Assembly: GCA_037952775.1 (NCBI GenBank)
Contig: JBANAY010000003.1
Span: 124,001-188,000, forward strand
Direction of reading: 5' to 3'
Source of the DNA: Clonostachys chloroleuca
Lineage: Eukaryota; Ascomycota; Sordariomycetes; Hypocreales; Bionectriaceae
DNA length: 64,000 nucleotides
How positions within the stretch are numbered: position 1 is the stretch's first letter; each line of letters begins with the position of its first letter. Below are positions 10,437 through 21,378 of the stretch, one piece after another. The translations under genes and the position numbers were made by a program. Below the pieces are notes generated by a model that had not been told where the DNA came from, did not search any database, and saw nothing but the letters and a program-made list of their open reading frames with translations.

Positions 10437-12206
10437 ATGCAAGAAGAGTTGGATCTCGTCGTAGTTGGCGCAGGTAGGTCCCACCAATCTTCTTCCCCCC
10501 GTTGCCCGCCGGTACTTGCAAGTGCTAATATAGATTTAGGCTGGTTTGGTCTGGCCGCCGCAAAGACTTACATTGAACTCCACCCCAATGAGAAGATAGT
10601 GGTCATTGAAGGAGACAATAGCATTGGGGGGACCTGGTCTGAGGGACGTCTCTATCCTGGTTTGAAATCGAATAACCTATGCGGATCATATGAATATCCG
10701 GATTTCCCAATGGAAGAGAGCGTCTACGGTGTCAGAGCCGGCCAAGATCATATTCCCGCATCGACTCTGCATCGTTACCTGACAGACTTCTCCAAGAAAT
10801 TTGGAGTGTACGAGCGGACACGTCTCAATACCAAAGTTAATACTATACAGCCAAGCGATGGCGGCGGCTGGCAATTAAGCATAACCTCCAAAGAAGGACA
10901 ATACCAACTACAAACGAAGAAGCTGATTCTCGCCACTGGTTTGACCTCGACGCCGAATATTCCCAGCTACCCAGGCCAGGAACACTTCACGCCACCTTTT
11001 TTCCATGCTAAAGACTTCTGTACCAATGGCGAGTTAGTGGACACGGCTCAGAATGCCGTAGTTGTCGGCGGTGGAAAGTCTGCGTATGACTGCGCCTATG
11101 CATTTGCAGAGAAGGGCTCACAGGTGGACTTGGTTGTTCGACCAACAGGCCAAGGACCAGTATGGCTATGTCCTCCCTTTGTAACCCCATTCAAACGAAT
11201 GATGGAGGAGTTGCTTCACACGAGAGCCCTCACATGGTTCAGCCCTTGCCCTTGGGGAGGCGAAGATGGTTATTCTGTCGCACGAGACTTCCTTCACGGC
11301 ACAGCCTTGGGCAGGTTGTTGGTCGACAACTACTGGAACCGATTGACCAATGAGGTTATTGAAACACATGGGTTTGATGATCACCCAGAAACCTTTAAGT
11401 TGAAGCCTTGGTACTCGGCCATGTGGACGGGCAGCGGCGTGGGGATTCACAACTTCTCCAGCAATTTCTATGAGATGGTGCGAAACGGGAAAATCAGGGT
11501 TCACCTCGCTGAGATCACAAACCTCGATGGGGATTCAGTGACTCTGAGCACTGGACAGACCGTTCGTACCGATGTGGTCGTATGTGCCACCGGCTGGAAG
11601 AAGGAGTCGACTATCAACTTTGAAAACTTGGGTAAAGGCGGCATGGGCGTAGCCCGCAGTCACGAAGAGATTGAACGCTTGAGTAGCAACGCTGACAAGG
11701 AGATTTTGACCCGATTTCCCCGCCTCAAGTTTCAGCCAGTTCTCAGGTATGAACAGACGAAGGAAGCCCCACTGCGAAACTACCGCTTCATTGTCCCAGC
11801 GTCCCTGGTCTTCCAGCGCAACATAGCATATGCTGGTATGGTGTCAACCGTCAGTACTGCTGCATTTGCCAACGCTCAAGCTCTTTGGATCTCAGCATTC
11901 TTCGATGGGAAACTCAAGAGGACGCCAAGAGATGATGACGAGGTCACAAAAGAGGTTATGCTCCACACCCAATTTGGTAAATGGAGATATCCTTGCGGTT
12001 ATGGGGCCAATCTCCCTGATTTTGCTTTTGATGCTTTACCGTATATTGATCTACTCCTCAACGACATTGGCGTGAAGAACCATCGTAAGGCTACACAAAT
12101 TGCCGAATTTACTGAGGCGTATAAGCCAAAAGACTACAAAGGTTTAACTGAAGAATTTCTTGAGTTGCATGGAGGGAAGTTGCCAGCAGCTACGAATGGC
12201 TTCTAG
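10437..12206 (+). CDS. FAD/NADPH-dependent monooxygenase, FMO/Baeyer-Villiger-like
   Basis: Two-dinucleotide-binding flavoprotein monooxygenase. Exons 10437-10473 and 10540-12206 give 567 aa. The 66-nt intron is a multiple of three, so the reading frame stays open across it, but splicing restores the FAD motif VVVGAGWFGLAAAK. The NADPH-binding Rossmann motif is VVVGGGKSAYDCA at about residue 205. GTWSEGRLYPGLKSNN and the ATGLTS and CATGWK motifs match fungal class B monooxygenases. It has no signal peptide and is likely cytosolic. It lies between the permease and the BBE-like oxidase, with TTCCGG-type motifs upstream. It could hydroxylate a side chain, oxidise a heteroatom or insert oxygen next to a ketone; sequence alone does not decide. 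Confidence 0.88.
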   Translation: MQEELDLVVVGAGRSHQSSSPRCPPVLASANIDLGWFGLAAAKTYIELHPNEKIVVIEGDNSIGGTWSEGRLYPGLKSNNLCGSYEYPDFPMEESVYGVRAGQDHIPASTLHRYLTDFSKKFGVYERTRLNTKVNTIQPSDGGGWQLSITSKEGQYQLQTKKLILATGLTSTPNIPSYPGQEHFTPPFFHAKDFCTNGELVDTAQNAVVVGGGKSAYDCAYAFAEKGSQVDLVVRPTGQGPVWLCPPFVTPFKRMMEELLHTRALTWFSPCPWGGEDGYSVARDFLHGTALGRLLVDNYWNRLTNEVIETHGFDDHPETFKLKPWYSAMWTGSGVGIHNFSSNFYEMVRNGKIRVHLAEITNLDGDSVTLSTGQTVRTDVVVCATGWKKESTINFENLGKGGMGVARSHEEIERLSSNADKEILTRFPRLKFQPVLRYEQTKEAPLRNYRFIVPASLVFQRNIAYAGMVSTVSTAAFANAQALWISAFFDGKLKRTPRDDDEVTKEVMLHTQFGKWRYPCGYGANLPDFAFDALPYIDLLLNDIGVKNHRKATQIAEFTEAYKPKDYKGLTEEFLELHGGKLPAATNGF

Positions 12207-12691
12207 AGTTAGATGAATCCAATTTAAATTTTCCTCTGTGAGTGACAGGTAACTTCTTTCTTGCAGACCGGCAACGGTCCAGATTAACAGAACTGTCGTC
12301 GTCAACCTACGTCCTTCTAGAAGGGGGTATCAGGAAAAGACCTTTTAACAAAAGCGCGTGCACCAAAGTAGTGTTTCCGAAGACTTCTGTATTAAAATAT
12401 CATGCTTTTCAAGTTGTGTTGATGTAGCAAACCCCTAGTAGATACCATCACTCCATGGTACCTAGTTAGGATAAGATAAATGTCTACGTGTTCTACCAGA
12501 TGACTTAGCTCCTATCATCTGACTTAAGGGTACAGCTCGACAACGGCTCGCGTTCATATGTGCCAGACTCAGGGTGTAAGTGGTAGAGAAAAGGCCACGA
12601 CTTTTCAGCTATCGATGTAAACAAGAGCTAAGAGGAATCCTCCAATCTATACTAAACGACTTAACTCTCTACTTATTATTAGTCCTATCTT
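12207..12691. other. Convergent intergenic region, FMO and BBE-like genes
   Basis: About 485 bases between two converging 3' ends. No gene or repeat seen; presumably both terminators. Confidence 0.5.
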
Positions 12692-14278
12692 TTACATTTT
12701 AGCCTTAACAACAGAGTTATTGACCTTATGGTGAGTAGCAATGATCTTCTTGTAGTTGGGGAAAAGCTCTTGAGGGTCCCATCGTTGTCGAATCTTCAAG
12801 AACTTCTCCAATGCAACATCTGACATGACCTTCCCCTATATGACGTATAAGTTAGTGGTCGGTTCAATAATCGACGTGAATGTGCGCAACATACGTTAGA
12901 ATCGTCGCAGGTAACATCATAATCAGCCACATAAATACCACAGGCGGCTGGAAGAGCCTGCTTATACCGGTCCCTCATATGTTGGTAGATATCAGGCTCC
13001 AAACCCGGGTCCTTCCACTGCGTGATGGTGGAAATATAGTACTGCTGTGGCATGCTGAGGAGTGCGTCGCCGTCCTCGTCTGGTTTAATGTCGCAGATGC
13101 ACATGAATGCTGACGACAGGCGCGTGGGGAGCTCACACAGAGCAGGCTTAACAGCCTTGATAAGCTGAAAATTTATTGTCAGAGCTACCATTGACTCATC
13201 AGCGTGGCTGTATTCAACATACCTGTGGTAGTGGCAACGAGGGCTCGTTGAGCATGCTGAGGATAGACCACCGCTGGCCAGCACTTCCAATGAGCCCCCT
13301 CTTTTTCTTGTAAATATGCTCAAAGGACGATGCCTGAAGTGGTTTCACTTCAACCAATAAGTCCTTGATTGAAGGAGGAATGTCGTCATAGGCACTGAGT
13401 AAAATGGAAGCTTGTGCCTTGGTGTCAGCGTAGGCCTGCAAGCTCAAGCCCATGTGAAGCTTTGCATTGGCCGGGATCTCGTCGGTGTCCAAAGTGGGAT
13501 CATATTTCTCTGGATAGAATATTGTCATGTTGAGATCCGTTCCCCATTGCGGAGTTTTGTTTCCTGACTCAAACGCCCAAGTCATGAGCTCCTCGTACTT
13601 GTCACCGAGTTCGAAAGTCAAAGATCGGTCCCAAAGATTGGATGCTCGCATCGTTCGGGCCCAAAACTTCGTGACTACTCCGAAGAATGCGAGCCCGCTT
13701 CCTCTTGCCGCCCAGAACAGGTCGCGATTCTCAGTTCGACTGGCAGTAACAACACGACCATCAGGAACAACTATCTCCATTTTGGTGATCCAAGTCTGGG
13801 AAGTTGCACCCCACCCTCGGACAAACCAGCCTTGTCCACCAGCGAGCAGGAATCCACCCGCTGCAACGGTTGGTGCATGGCCGTGTGGGAAGAATCTCTT
13901 GACGGAGGCCAGCTTTGCGGAGATTTCCTCAACCCTGACAGCTGGTCCAAAATGAATCTCTTGTGTAGTTCGGTCGTATACAGCTTCCCTGTTGAGATTG
14001 GTCGTGTCTATCATAATACCATCATCAACAATAGCACCGAGAGAAAAAATATGACCGGACGACCGGACTCCGATACTGACTCCAAGCTCAGAAGCTCTCT
14101 TGATAGCCTTGGAAACATCTTCAGTAGTTTCAACTACGTGAATTTCGTGCGGGTAGCGCTCTGGGGTGGCTGCGCTTGGATTGTTTGACCGACAACGTTC
14201 ATAATCGTCAGTACCTCGTTGGAGAATTTTGGCAGAGTATTTTCCTTTAGTGGTATACATGATTGTTTTGGGGTTCAA
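12692..14278 (-). CDS. FAD-linked oxidase, berberine bridge enzyme-like (PCMH fold)
   Basis: Flavoprotein oxidase with covalently bound FAD, acting on alcohols, amines or phenolics. Three exons on the minus strand (14278-13223, 13164-12895, 12835-12692) join to 489 aa. The PCMH FAD domain includes VRSSGH at about residue 74, whose His is the usual covalent flavin site, then AAGGFLLAGGQGWFVRGWG and DGRVVTASRTENRDLFWAARGSG. The C-terminal berberine-type end is FPNYKKIIATHHKVNN. I see no N-terminal secretion signal, unlike many fungal BBE-like enzymes, so an intracellular catabolic role is plausible. It is divergent from the thiamine-diphosphate decarboxylase and shares its promoter, which suggests that the two catalyse consecutive steps. 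The substrate is unknown. Confidence 0.9.
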
Positions 14279-14716
14279 AGTAATGCTGCCCTTGAGAGCT
14301 TCGTAATAACAATAGTTTCGAAATCAACAAAACAACTAGCCTTGTGAATATAATTTCAACCTTGCGTCGTGAGATTGCTTACTGTTACCAGTCGGCAAAA
14401 TTACGGATACTACCGCTGAGTACAGTTCAACCAGATCCACTTCACAATTTAGACTGCTTGCCCCTACTAATCGCTATTCCGGAATTCCGGAATTCCGTAC
14501 AGGTTTGGGGGAACACCACCTCTCCGGAAGCTAGGATCGGAATGACAACTCACAATGATTTGGTTTCGGGAGATACCGAAGTTTATGGTATTTTGCAGTT
14601 TTAGTAGTCCGGGATATGCCCATAGTCGGTTGCTTAAAGCGGTGTCGTCAAGCGAGAATAGGAGCAGTTACAGTCCCAAAGGCAAGGGAACTGACAAAAG
14701 CTCAATCACATCAACC
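14279..14716. promoter_or_regulatory. Shared divergent promoter, BBE-like oxidase and ThDP decarboxylase
   Basis: A 438-bp spacer between divergent starts. It contains two TTCCGGAA palindromes back to back at 14477-14492 with an extra TTCCG at 14493-14497. A further TCTCCGGAAG is at 14521-14530 and ATCGGAAT at about 14536-14542. This is the densest set of the motif in the window. Confidence 0.6.
14477..14497. promoter_or_regulatory. Tandem TTCCGGAA sites
   Basis: Two perfect, directly adjacent copies of the octamer palindrome plus a half copy, centred between the divergent oxidase and decarboxylase genes. It is a candidate binding array for one of the Zn2Cys6 regulators in the cluster; binding is inferred. 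Confidence 0.5.
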
Positions 14717-16735
14717 ATGTCTACAACGTGAGTACACCTTTGTTTCAAATGATATTACTAACTGACACGGACAGGATGGAAAAATACTCTGCTTCAAGTG
14801 CATTCTTCGAGTCCCTTGCAGAGGTTAGTTCCTCAAGGTGTCCACCCATGCCTCTCGTATGGTTACATATGCTGACAGCAAATAGGCGGGAATAAGCTAT
14901 GTTTTTGTCAATCTTGGATCTGACCATCCTGCCATCATGGAGGCATTGGCAAAGGATAGCAAAGGAACAAAATTTCCCAAAGTTATAACCTGTCCTCACG
15001 AGGCAAGCACTCTACCGCACTTCATGCCAGATTTGTAGTACTAACTTGTGATACAGTATGTTGCTATGTCAATGGCCGACGGTTTTGCTCGTTTGACAGG
15101 TAAACCTCAGTGTGTCTTGGTGCACGTTGATGTGGGCACGCAAATGCTCGGGTGTGCTATGCATAATGCATCTATAGCCCGCTGCCCAGTTCTTGTATTC
15201 GCTGGCCTATCTCCTTTCACCATTGAAGGAGAAATGCGAGGTTCTCGCACAGAATACATACATTGGCTCCAAGATGTGCCCGATCAGAAGCAAATCGTGG
15301 CGCAGTATTGCAGGTATACTGGAGAATTCAAGACCGGAAAGAACATCAAGCAAATAGTCAATCGGGCGCTCCAACTTGCCAACAGTGGTGCCAAAGGCCC
15401 TGCATACTTGGTCGGGGCCCGCGAAGTGATGGAAGAAGAAATCACGCCCTACTATCTTGATCAAACGCTCTGGGAACCCGTGGCTCCTATAGGACTTCCT
15501 CAAGAGGGCCCAGAAACCATCGTGTCTACGCTTTCTAAAGCTGAGAAGCCGCTTATAATAGTCGGGTACTCGGGCCGCAACCATGCCACAGTGCCCCAGC
15601 TAGTGAAGCTTGTTGAATCAATTCCTGGAGTCAGAGTTCTAGATGCTCTAGGCAGCGATGTGTGTTTCCCTTTCTCCCACCGAGCATATTTGGGAGTACG
15701 GATTGGAAAGCACGAGGCGATCCGCGATGCAGATGCTATTGTGATTTTGGATTGCGATGTCCCATGGATTCCCACTCAATGTCAAACAAGACCAGACTGT
15801 AGGATTATCCAGATCGACGTCGACCCCTTGAAGCAAAATATTCCAGTCCACTATGTGCCTGCTTTCCGCAGGTATCAGGCAGACTCTGAGACCGCTCTCC
15901 GGCAGATCAACGACTATATCGCTTCCCACCCAGATCACTCTCGTCTTTCGCAGCTTGAGCCATGGGTGTCCCGTTGGGAAGCTCTAGGACAGGACTGTCG
16001 ACAGCGATTAGAGCGAGTGACGAAGCTTGCGGCTCTTCCTTCAGGAGGAAACCATCTGGCACCATCTACTTCCTATCTCTGTTCACAGCTCAGACAGTCA
16101 TGCCCAGCAGACACTATTTGGTGCATAGAAGCTGTTACAAATGCCATGTACGTTTATGACCAGCTACAGGTCGATAAGCCTGGTCATATCGTCAACGGTG
16201 GGGGCGGCGGTCTAGGCTGGTCTGGAGGTGGTACTATTGGTGTTAAGCTTGCCACAGATTGGCTTTCTGGGGGAATTGGCAAGGGTAAGTTTGTTTGCGA
16301 GATTGTCGGAGACGGTACCTACATGTTCGGAGTTCCATCGACGGTTTACTGGATTGCCCGGAGGTACTCGCTTCCAACATTAACAGTTGTTTTGAGCAAT
16401 AAAGGTATGAGTGTCCTCATTTGACCGCAACGTAGTCCATCGGCTGACCCAATTACGCAGGATGGAATGCTCCCAGGAACTCGATGGAACTGGTGCACCC
16501 TAATGGATATGGATCCAAAATCTCGAATGAGGAGCTGAATATTTCCTTCTCGCCCACACCAGACTTTTCGGGTATTGCTAAAGCAGCGGCTGGAGGAAAT
16601 GCTTGGGCAGGTGTGGTGGAGAGCGCGGATGATGTCCAGAGATTACTCCCGGAGGCTATTGCCGCGGTGAAGAGTGGGATATCTGCAATTATGGAGGTGC
16701 GCCTTGCAGGCTCGTGGGGTGCGGGAAAATTGTAG
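14717..16735 (+). CDS. Thiamine-diphosphate-dependent 2-oxoacid decarboxylase (benzoylformate decarboxylase/ALS family)
   Basis: Cleaves a 2-oxoacid to aldehyde plus CO2, or condenses 2-oxoacids. Five exons (14717-14727, 14775-14823, 14886-15002, 15057-16404, 16461-16735) join to 599 aa. The cofactor-activating Glu is in CPHEYVAMSMADGFARLTG at the exon 3/4 join. The central domain has VLDALGSDVCFPFSH and the cofactor-binding segment runs GDGTYMFG to VVLSNKGWNAP, where NK replaces the usual NN. Intron 3 has a GC donor (GAG|GCAAGC) and an AG acceptor. The family includes acetolactate synthase, oxalyl-CoA decarboxylase and benzoylformate decarboxylase. Placement with an oxidase, an aldehyde dehydrogenase and a hydroxyacid dehydrogenase relic favours an arylglyoxylate decarboxylase, by inference only. 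Confidence 0.9.
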
Positions 16736-17118
16736 ACGTGCAACTTGAGAAGAAAAAAGCTGAACTGTTCTATCCTAAAATTCTACCATTTACTTCCTCG
16801 GCAGTTATGTATCTCCAGATGTTTGTTTACCTTGCTTACGGGAGAGAGTTCGAGTGTGAAGTTAAAACAAACAATAGAAGATGCCAGACCCAACATCTCA
16901 ACACAATGAACAGTTTACATTGCTTAAAACTACCTAAGGTAGGACTAAATGCGCGGCCATAATAACGACTTCCTGGATGGGAGCTGAATGGAAGGGGTAG
17001 GAGTATTGAAAAGTAGCGGGAAATTCATCAATTATATAGAACTACCTTTCCCTTAATATCTGTCTACGGAGCCTAGAATCAAAGGCTATGTCGGCCATAA
17101 CGCAGCACAACAGTAATC
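16736..17118. other. Convergent intergenic region, decarboxylase and SDR genes
   Basis: About 380 bases between converging 3' ends; A/T-rich, with no gene or notable repeat seen. Confidence 0.5.
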
Positions 17119-17969
17119 CTAAGTTCCAATCCGCCCGACGTGCAAGCCTCCAGTGATGGCGATGTCAGTGCCTGTGGTGTAGCTAGATGCATCACTCAGC
17201 AGATAAATGATGGCACCAACAAGATCATCGCATGTCCCAATTCGTTGGAGCGGCGGCGTCTTGACCATTATGAGGTCCATCTCCGGATTCTGCTTTCGAA
17301 CATGCTGCGTCATCTCCGTGTCTATGAAGCCAGGCGAGATGCTGTTGGTGCGGATCTGGTGTGGTGCGAGCTCAACAGCAAGGGACTCAGATAGAACCTT
17401 GACAGCACCCTTTGTCGCGCCATACGCAGACATTCTATGATGGGGCAAAACCGTATGGGACGTGATGGAGGCGATCAAAACGATGCTACCGCCCTTGCTC
17501 TGTTGCTTCTTCATTTGAGCCGTGGCGAGTTGAGCAGTAAGGTATGTCCCCACGACCTACATGTGTCCGTTAGTTTCTTGAAGGTGAGAGAATCACAGAA
17601 TGGATTTCTTACATTCACGTCTTGAAGCCTTTTCGTTTCCTGAAAAGTTGTTTCTTCAAAAGCTTTCTCCAGTGCAATGCCTGCACAAGTGACACACCCA
17701 TCGAGGCTCCCCAAAGCGTCAACAGCCAGTTTGAAAGCTGATGTTAGGCTCGCCTCATCGGTCACGTCGCCCTGAAAATACTTTGCTTTCACCGAGAATT
17801 GCTTCTCAATGGCATCGTAGTCTTGGCCAGGCTTGTTCTTGATATCGATCCCCACCACGTTGGCGCCAGCCTGGGCCAGAGCATTCACAACAGAGAATCC
17901 TATGCCCTGCGCTCCCCCGGTCACAATGAAATTGCGATTACTAATGTCAAAGCGATTAGAATTGCCCAT
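17119..17969 (-). CDS. Short-chain dehydrogenase/reductase (SDR)
   Basis: Classical NAD(P)(H)-dependent SDR of 264 aa from exons 17969-17613 and 17556-17119. It has the cofactor motif TGGAQGIG near residue 18, an acidic residue after the second strand (VVGIDIKNK, which favours NAD(H)), the structural motif CAGIA (in place of NNAG), and the active site Ser in SITSHTV with YGATK supplying Tyr and Lys. The C-terminal SPGFIDTEMT and GTDIAITGG are standard. It is divergent from the aromatic hydroxylase gene at 18616. In this context it probably oxidises an alcohol, reduces a ketone, or dehydrogenates a cyclic diol, but the substrate cannot be read. Confidence 0.92.
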
Positions 17970-18615
17970 GTTTTGGTTGTGCGACGATATTCTTTGGTAT
18001 GAGCCTAGTATGTTATTAGACAGACGATAATGCCAAGGAGTTGAAGACCATTTGCAGACGTCAAAATAAAAGAAGTACCGTCGCGATTGTTATCCAGGCT
18101 CATAGGACATTTCTTGAAGACGGTAATGTCGGAAAACTACGGTTCGGGGAATAAACCTGCATTGCACAGGAGAGTGTTATTGGCAAAGCTGAGTGGAGAT
18201 GGCCAATCCGGAGCCTACCAATGCTTACGGAAGTTCGGAAATTGATACCATCATTAGTTTCCGGAACACATAGGAAAGGCTTAACCTTGTTATGTAGTAT
18301 ACGCATGGATTTAGCGGACAATTACTTGTGCTAACTTTAACAATCCTTGATCGTGCGCCCAGGGCTGCTAGTTTCTCCAAGTGATAGATGAGACGGGGAT
18401 AGATCGGGAGGCTCCTTGTCACTTCCACAATGCTTAGAAACCCGAGATCGGCTTTGGCCGTTACTATTTTCAGATTCGAATCCTTTTAATGGCTTCAATT
18501 CAAATCGTAAAAACGACCTTGATGCTTGACAATCCTGGTTTGGACAACAACAACATCTCGAGTAAACAGTGCCGTTACGAATTTCTATAACCCACCCAGT
18601 TCACAATCTTGAGAA
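17970..18615. promoter_or_regulatory. Shared divergent promoter, SDR and aromatic hydroxylase
   Basis: A 646-bp spacer between divergent starts. A perfect TTCCGGAA lies at 18259-18266 (context GTTTCCGGAACAC). Related CGGAA elements lie at 18226-18240 and CGG-rich elements at 18129-18150. Confidence 0.55.
18259..18266. promoter_or_regulatory. TTCCGGAA palindrome, candidate cluster operator
   Basis: A perfect copy of the octamer between the SDR and hydroxylase genes, flanked within 35 bp by two CGGAA half sites. Function inferred from recurrence. Confidence 0.4.
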
Positions 18616-20175
18616 ATGGCTACCACACAAGGATGGAGGCAGCTTGACATTGCCATCATTGGGGGCGGTATTGGTGGCCAAGCTAGCGCGACATCGTTGC
18701 GTCGACAAGGCCACAAAGTGACCATTTACGAGAGAGCGGACTTTGCTGGTGAAGTTGGTGCTTCCATCTCGTGCGCTGCCAACGGGACAAGATTTCTAGA
18801 GGATTGGAAGGTTAACATTGAGCTTGGTGATCCCGTCATACTGAAAAAACTTATCAGCCGTGACTGGAAGACGGGTGAGCCTGTCAGTGTGTATGATTTG
18901 GCTGACTACAAGGAGCGGTGGGGATATGTAAGTGCTCCACTCGGATGTCAAGATTTGGATCTTTGAGTAACATTTCTAATTGAATTGCAGACGTATTACA
19001 TGTTCCATCGGCAGTACATGCACACCATGCTAATGGACAGTGCCCTCTCGGAAAGTGGTGACGGAATTCCAGCAAAGTTGATTGTCAATCACAAGGTGGG
19101 CCGCTTGAATGGGCTTCTTCTAAGACCTCAACTTACATTCTTTCCAGGCTGAAACCGTTGACCCTGAAACTGGGGAAATCACCTTCTCCAACGGGAACAA
19201 GGCAAAGCACGATGTCGTCATTGGAGCCGACGGAATCGGCTCAGCCGTCCGCAAATCTCTGGGCATTGAAGTCTCCAGGACTCCCGCCACTTGCACCTGT
19301 CTACACGCCAACGTAGACACGGAGAAAGCAGTAAAGCTAGGCCTGATTGATTACTCTCAGAACTCAGCCATTGAGTACTGGGGTGGCTATCACACGCACT
19401 ATAAGATTGTCTTGTCCCCGTGCAATGGTGGTAAGCTCCTGTCGTACTACTGCTTCTTTCCTCGAGAGGCTGGCGACGTCCGCGCTCAAAGTGGGATGAG
19501 GCATCCACCGTGGAAGAGCTCCTAGCCCCATACCCCGACCTTGATCGAAATGTGTTCAAGCATCTTGCACTTGGGTACGAGGTACGACCCTGGCGCTTGT
19601 GGCTTCACGAGCCCTATCCCCTTTGGCAAAAGGGTGTTACATGCATTATAGGCGATGCAGCTCATCCAGTAAGTCGACGACCGGCAGTTAGAAGCCTTCC
19701 CACTGACAGGTTCAGATGATGCCGGATCAAAGCCAGGGCGCATGCCAGGCGATAGAGGATTCTGGCGCGCTTGGCCTCGTTTTCAGCAAACAAAACTTCA
19801 ATGGAGATATCAAGCAAGCATTGGAGGTCTTTGAAGAAGTACGCAAGCCACGGGGAACAAAGGTTCAAGCTGCATCGGCAAGGGCTCGCGAAAATATTAA
19901 CGAGAGAATTGGTAAGATTGGATGCTTTATCAAAACTCCAATTGGCTGACCCTATCTAGGCTTCTCGAGCAATACCGACAATGAGGTGTATTCAGTTGCA
20001 AACGAAGAGGGCAAGCTGACCATTGATGAAATGAACAGGCAAGCCCTAAATCTCGCCGAATTATCAGATAACAACTAATAATCTTTGTTTCAGGTACGAT
20101 ATGAAGGCTCACATTCGAGAGGTACTCTTGAGGCGAAGGGGAGAAGTGTCGGAGCCTACCAATGGCAAAGCGTAA
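18616..20175 (+). CDS. FAD-dependent aromatic hydroxylase (salicylate / 3-hydroxybenzoate hydroxylase-like), frameshifted
   Basis: Group A flavoprotein monooxygenase. Seven exons (18616-18927, 18991-19095, 19148-19668 treated as two parts, 19716-19911, 19960-20038, 20094-20175) would encode 431 aa. FAD motifs are IAIIGGGIGGQASATSLRR at the N-terminus, DVVIGADGIGSAVR, and CIIGDAAHPMMPDQSQGACQAIEDSG. Within exon 3 the frame moves by one base at about 19485-19492: FFPREAGDVRAQ is followed by WDEASTVEELLAPYPDLDR in another phase, and adding one base gives a whole codon count. The last intron has a GC donor (AACAG|GCAAGC). With gentisate dioxygenase and FAH hydrolase in the cluster, hydroxylation of 3-hydroxybenzoate or salicylate to gentisate is a reasonable inference. 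Confidence 0.85.
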
Positions 20176-21378
20176 ACTCGGGATTGCAACCAGCTCGGGC
20201 AAGAAATTCAAATCCTATCACATACACTTGCCTCTACAATATAGCAAGAACTCCAGGTTGAATTTCGCGACGGCTTGGAATATAAATAAAAGGCAATTCC
20301 ATCTGCTCTAAATTTGTGTGGAAAACATCTGTGGACTTGAGTTAAATACTAACCACCACTTGCTAAGCATTAAGTAGTTGTACCTTGTATGTTCCATTTA
20401 ACTCAGTGATTTAATTACCGAATTACCCTTGGCATGCCTCTAGGTGTTTTTATTGTTGATTAGATACTTCTCCAATGAGATTAAAGCTTGGGTCCCAGCG
20501 CCGCTGCTTTAATTGAAGATATTTGGAGTGCATTTGCAGGTGGTCAAGTTAGTATGCCCTGATATTAACTACCCTAGATGCCACTCTTGTCTGTAGTCCC
20601 TGGTCCGACCTCTGTTCATTTGTTTTTTTGTTGTAATTAAGCAAGGCGTATCAGACCACGTGACTTTGTTTCATAACTTTTTATACCAAATTAAAGTCTG
20701 CCCGAACCTTCATATGGATATCCTGTGTTCATGCCTACCCTACGGCCCCAGCCTCTTGACTCCCATACAGGAAATATTCCAGCAATGAGAGATTGATTAA
20801 GATGGGTCCAATATTTGAGATGCAATACATTCTTCCTTCACACTAATGGAGCCGTTTTCCTTCATCTTGGATGAGCTTTGAATGTATAAAATTTCTCAAC
20901 CAAAAGAAAGCGTTCTGGACACCATCCGAGAGATGTCATATTTCCAAAGCAAAAGAGATTTCTGCTTAGAAAGCAGAATCGCCACCCCGGTAGGCTAAAT
21001 TCTTGTACCTGATTGGTCCAAACAAGGGTACTGTGGGCGTCTCGTACATGTCTAACTATAACCAGGATAGTACCTCCTAATCTTTCGGTCAGCGGGGGAA
21101 GCTGTTCCACTTGCCGGGGAAACGACTCACAATCGGGGAAACGTCCCGACACATGCGGAATATTACCGGTTTCCTCCAATTACGCTAAACTCGTTTCACT
21201 CAGCAGTAGGGAACTATGGTGTTGAGGATCTTTATAAGGTGGCATCCAAATAATCAACGACTGGAGCGAAATATTATTACGTCGCGTCATTCTTGCACAT
21301 GCAGAAAGAGAGAAAATTGATTGATCATTTTAAGAAAAAGCACACTACGTGAACTGGGCTGAACAACACAACGTTGCA
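20176..21378. other. Intergenic region before aldehyde dehydrogenase
   Basis: About 1.2 kb with no supported gene. It is A/T-rich on the left. At 21113-21160 there are two direct copies of CGGGGAAACG and a GCGGAATATTACCGG element, about 220-270 bp before the aldehyde dehydrogenase start. These are candidate CGG-type regulator sites. Confidence 0.45.

Noticed and set aside
12242..12427. Plus-strand open frame after the FMO-like gene
   Set aside because: Short, without motif, lies in a convergent 3' region.
19431..19491. Possible 61-nt intron (GTAAGC to AAAG) in the aromatic hydroxylase
   Set aside because: It would remove the conserved KLLSYYCFFPREAGD segment and lead to an immediate stop, so a one-base loss is preferred.
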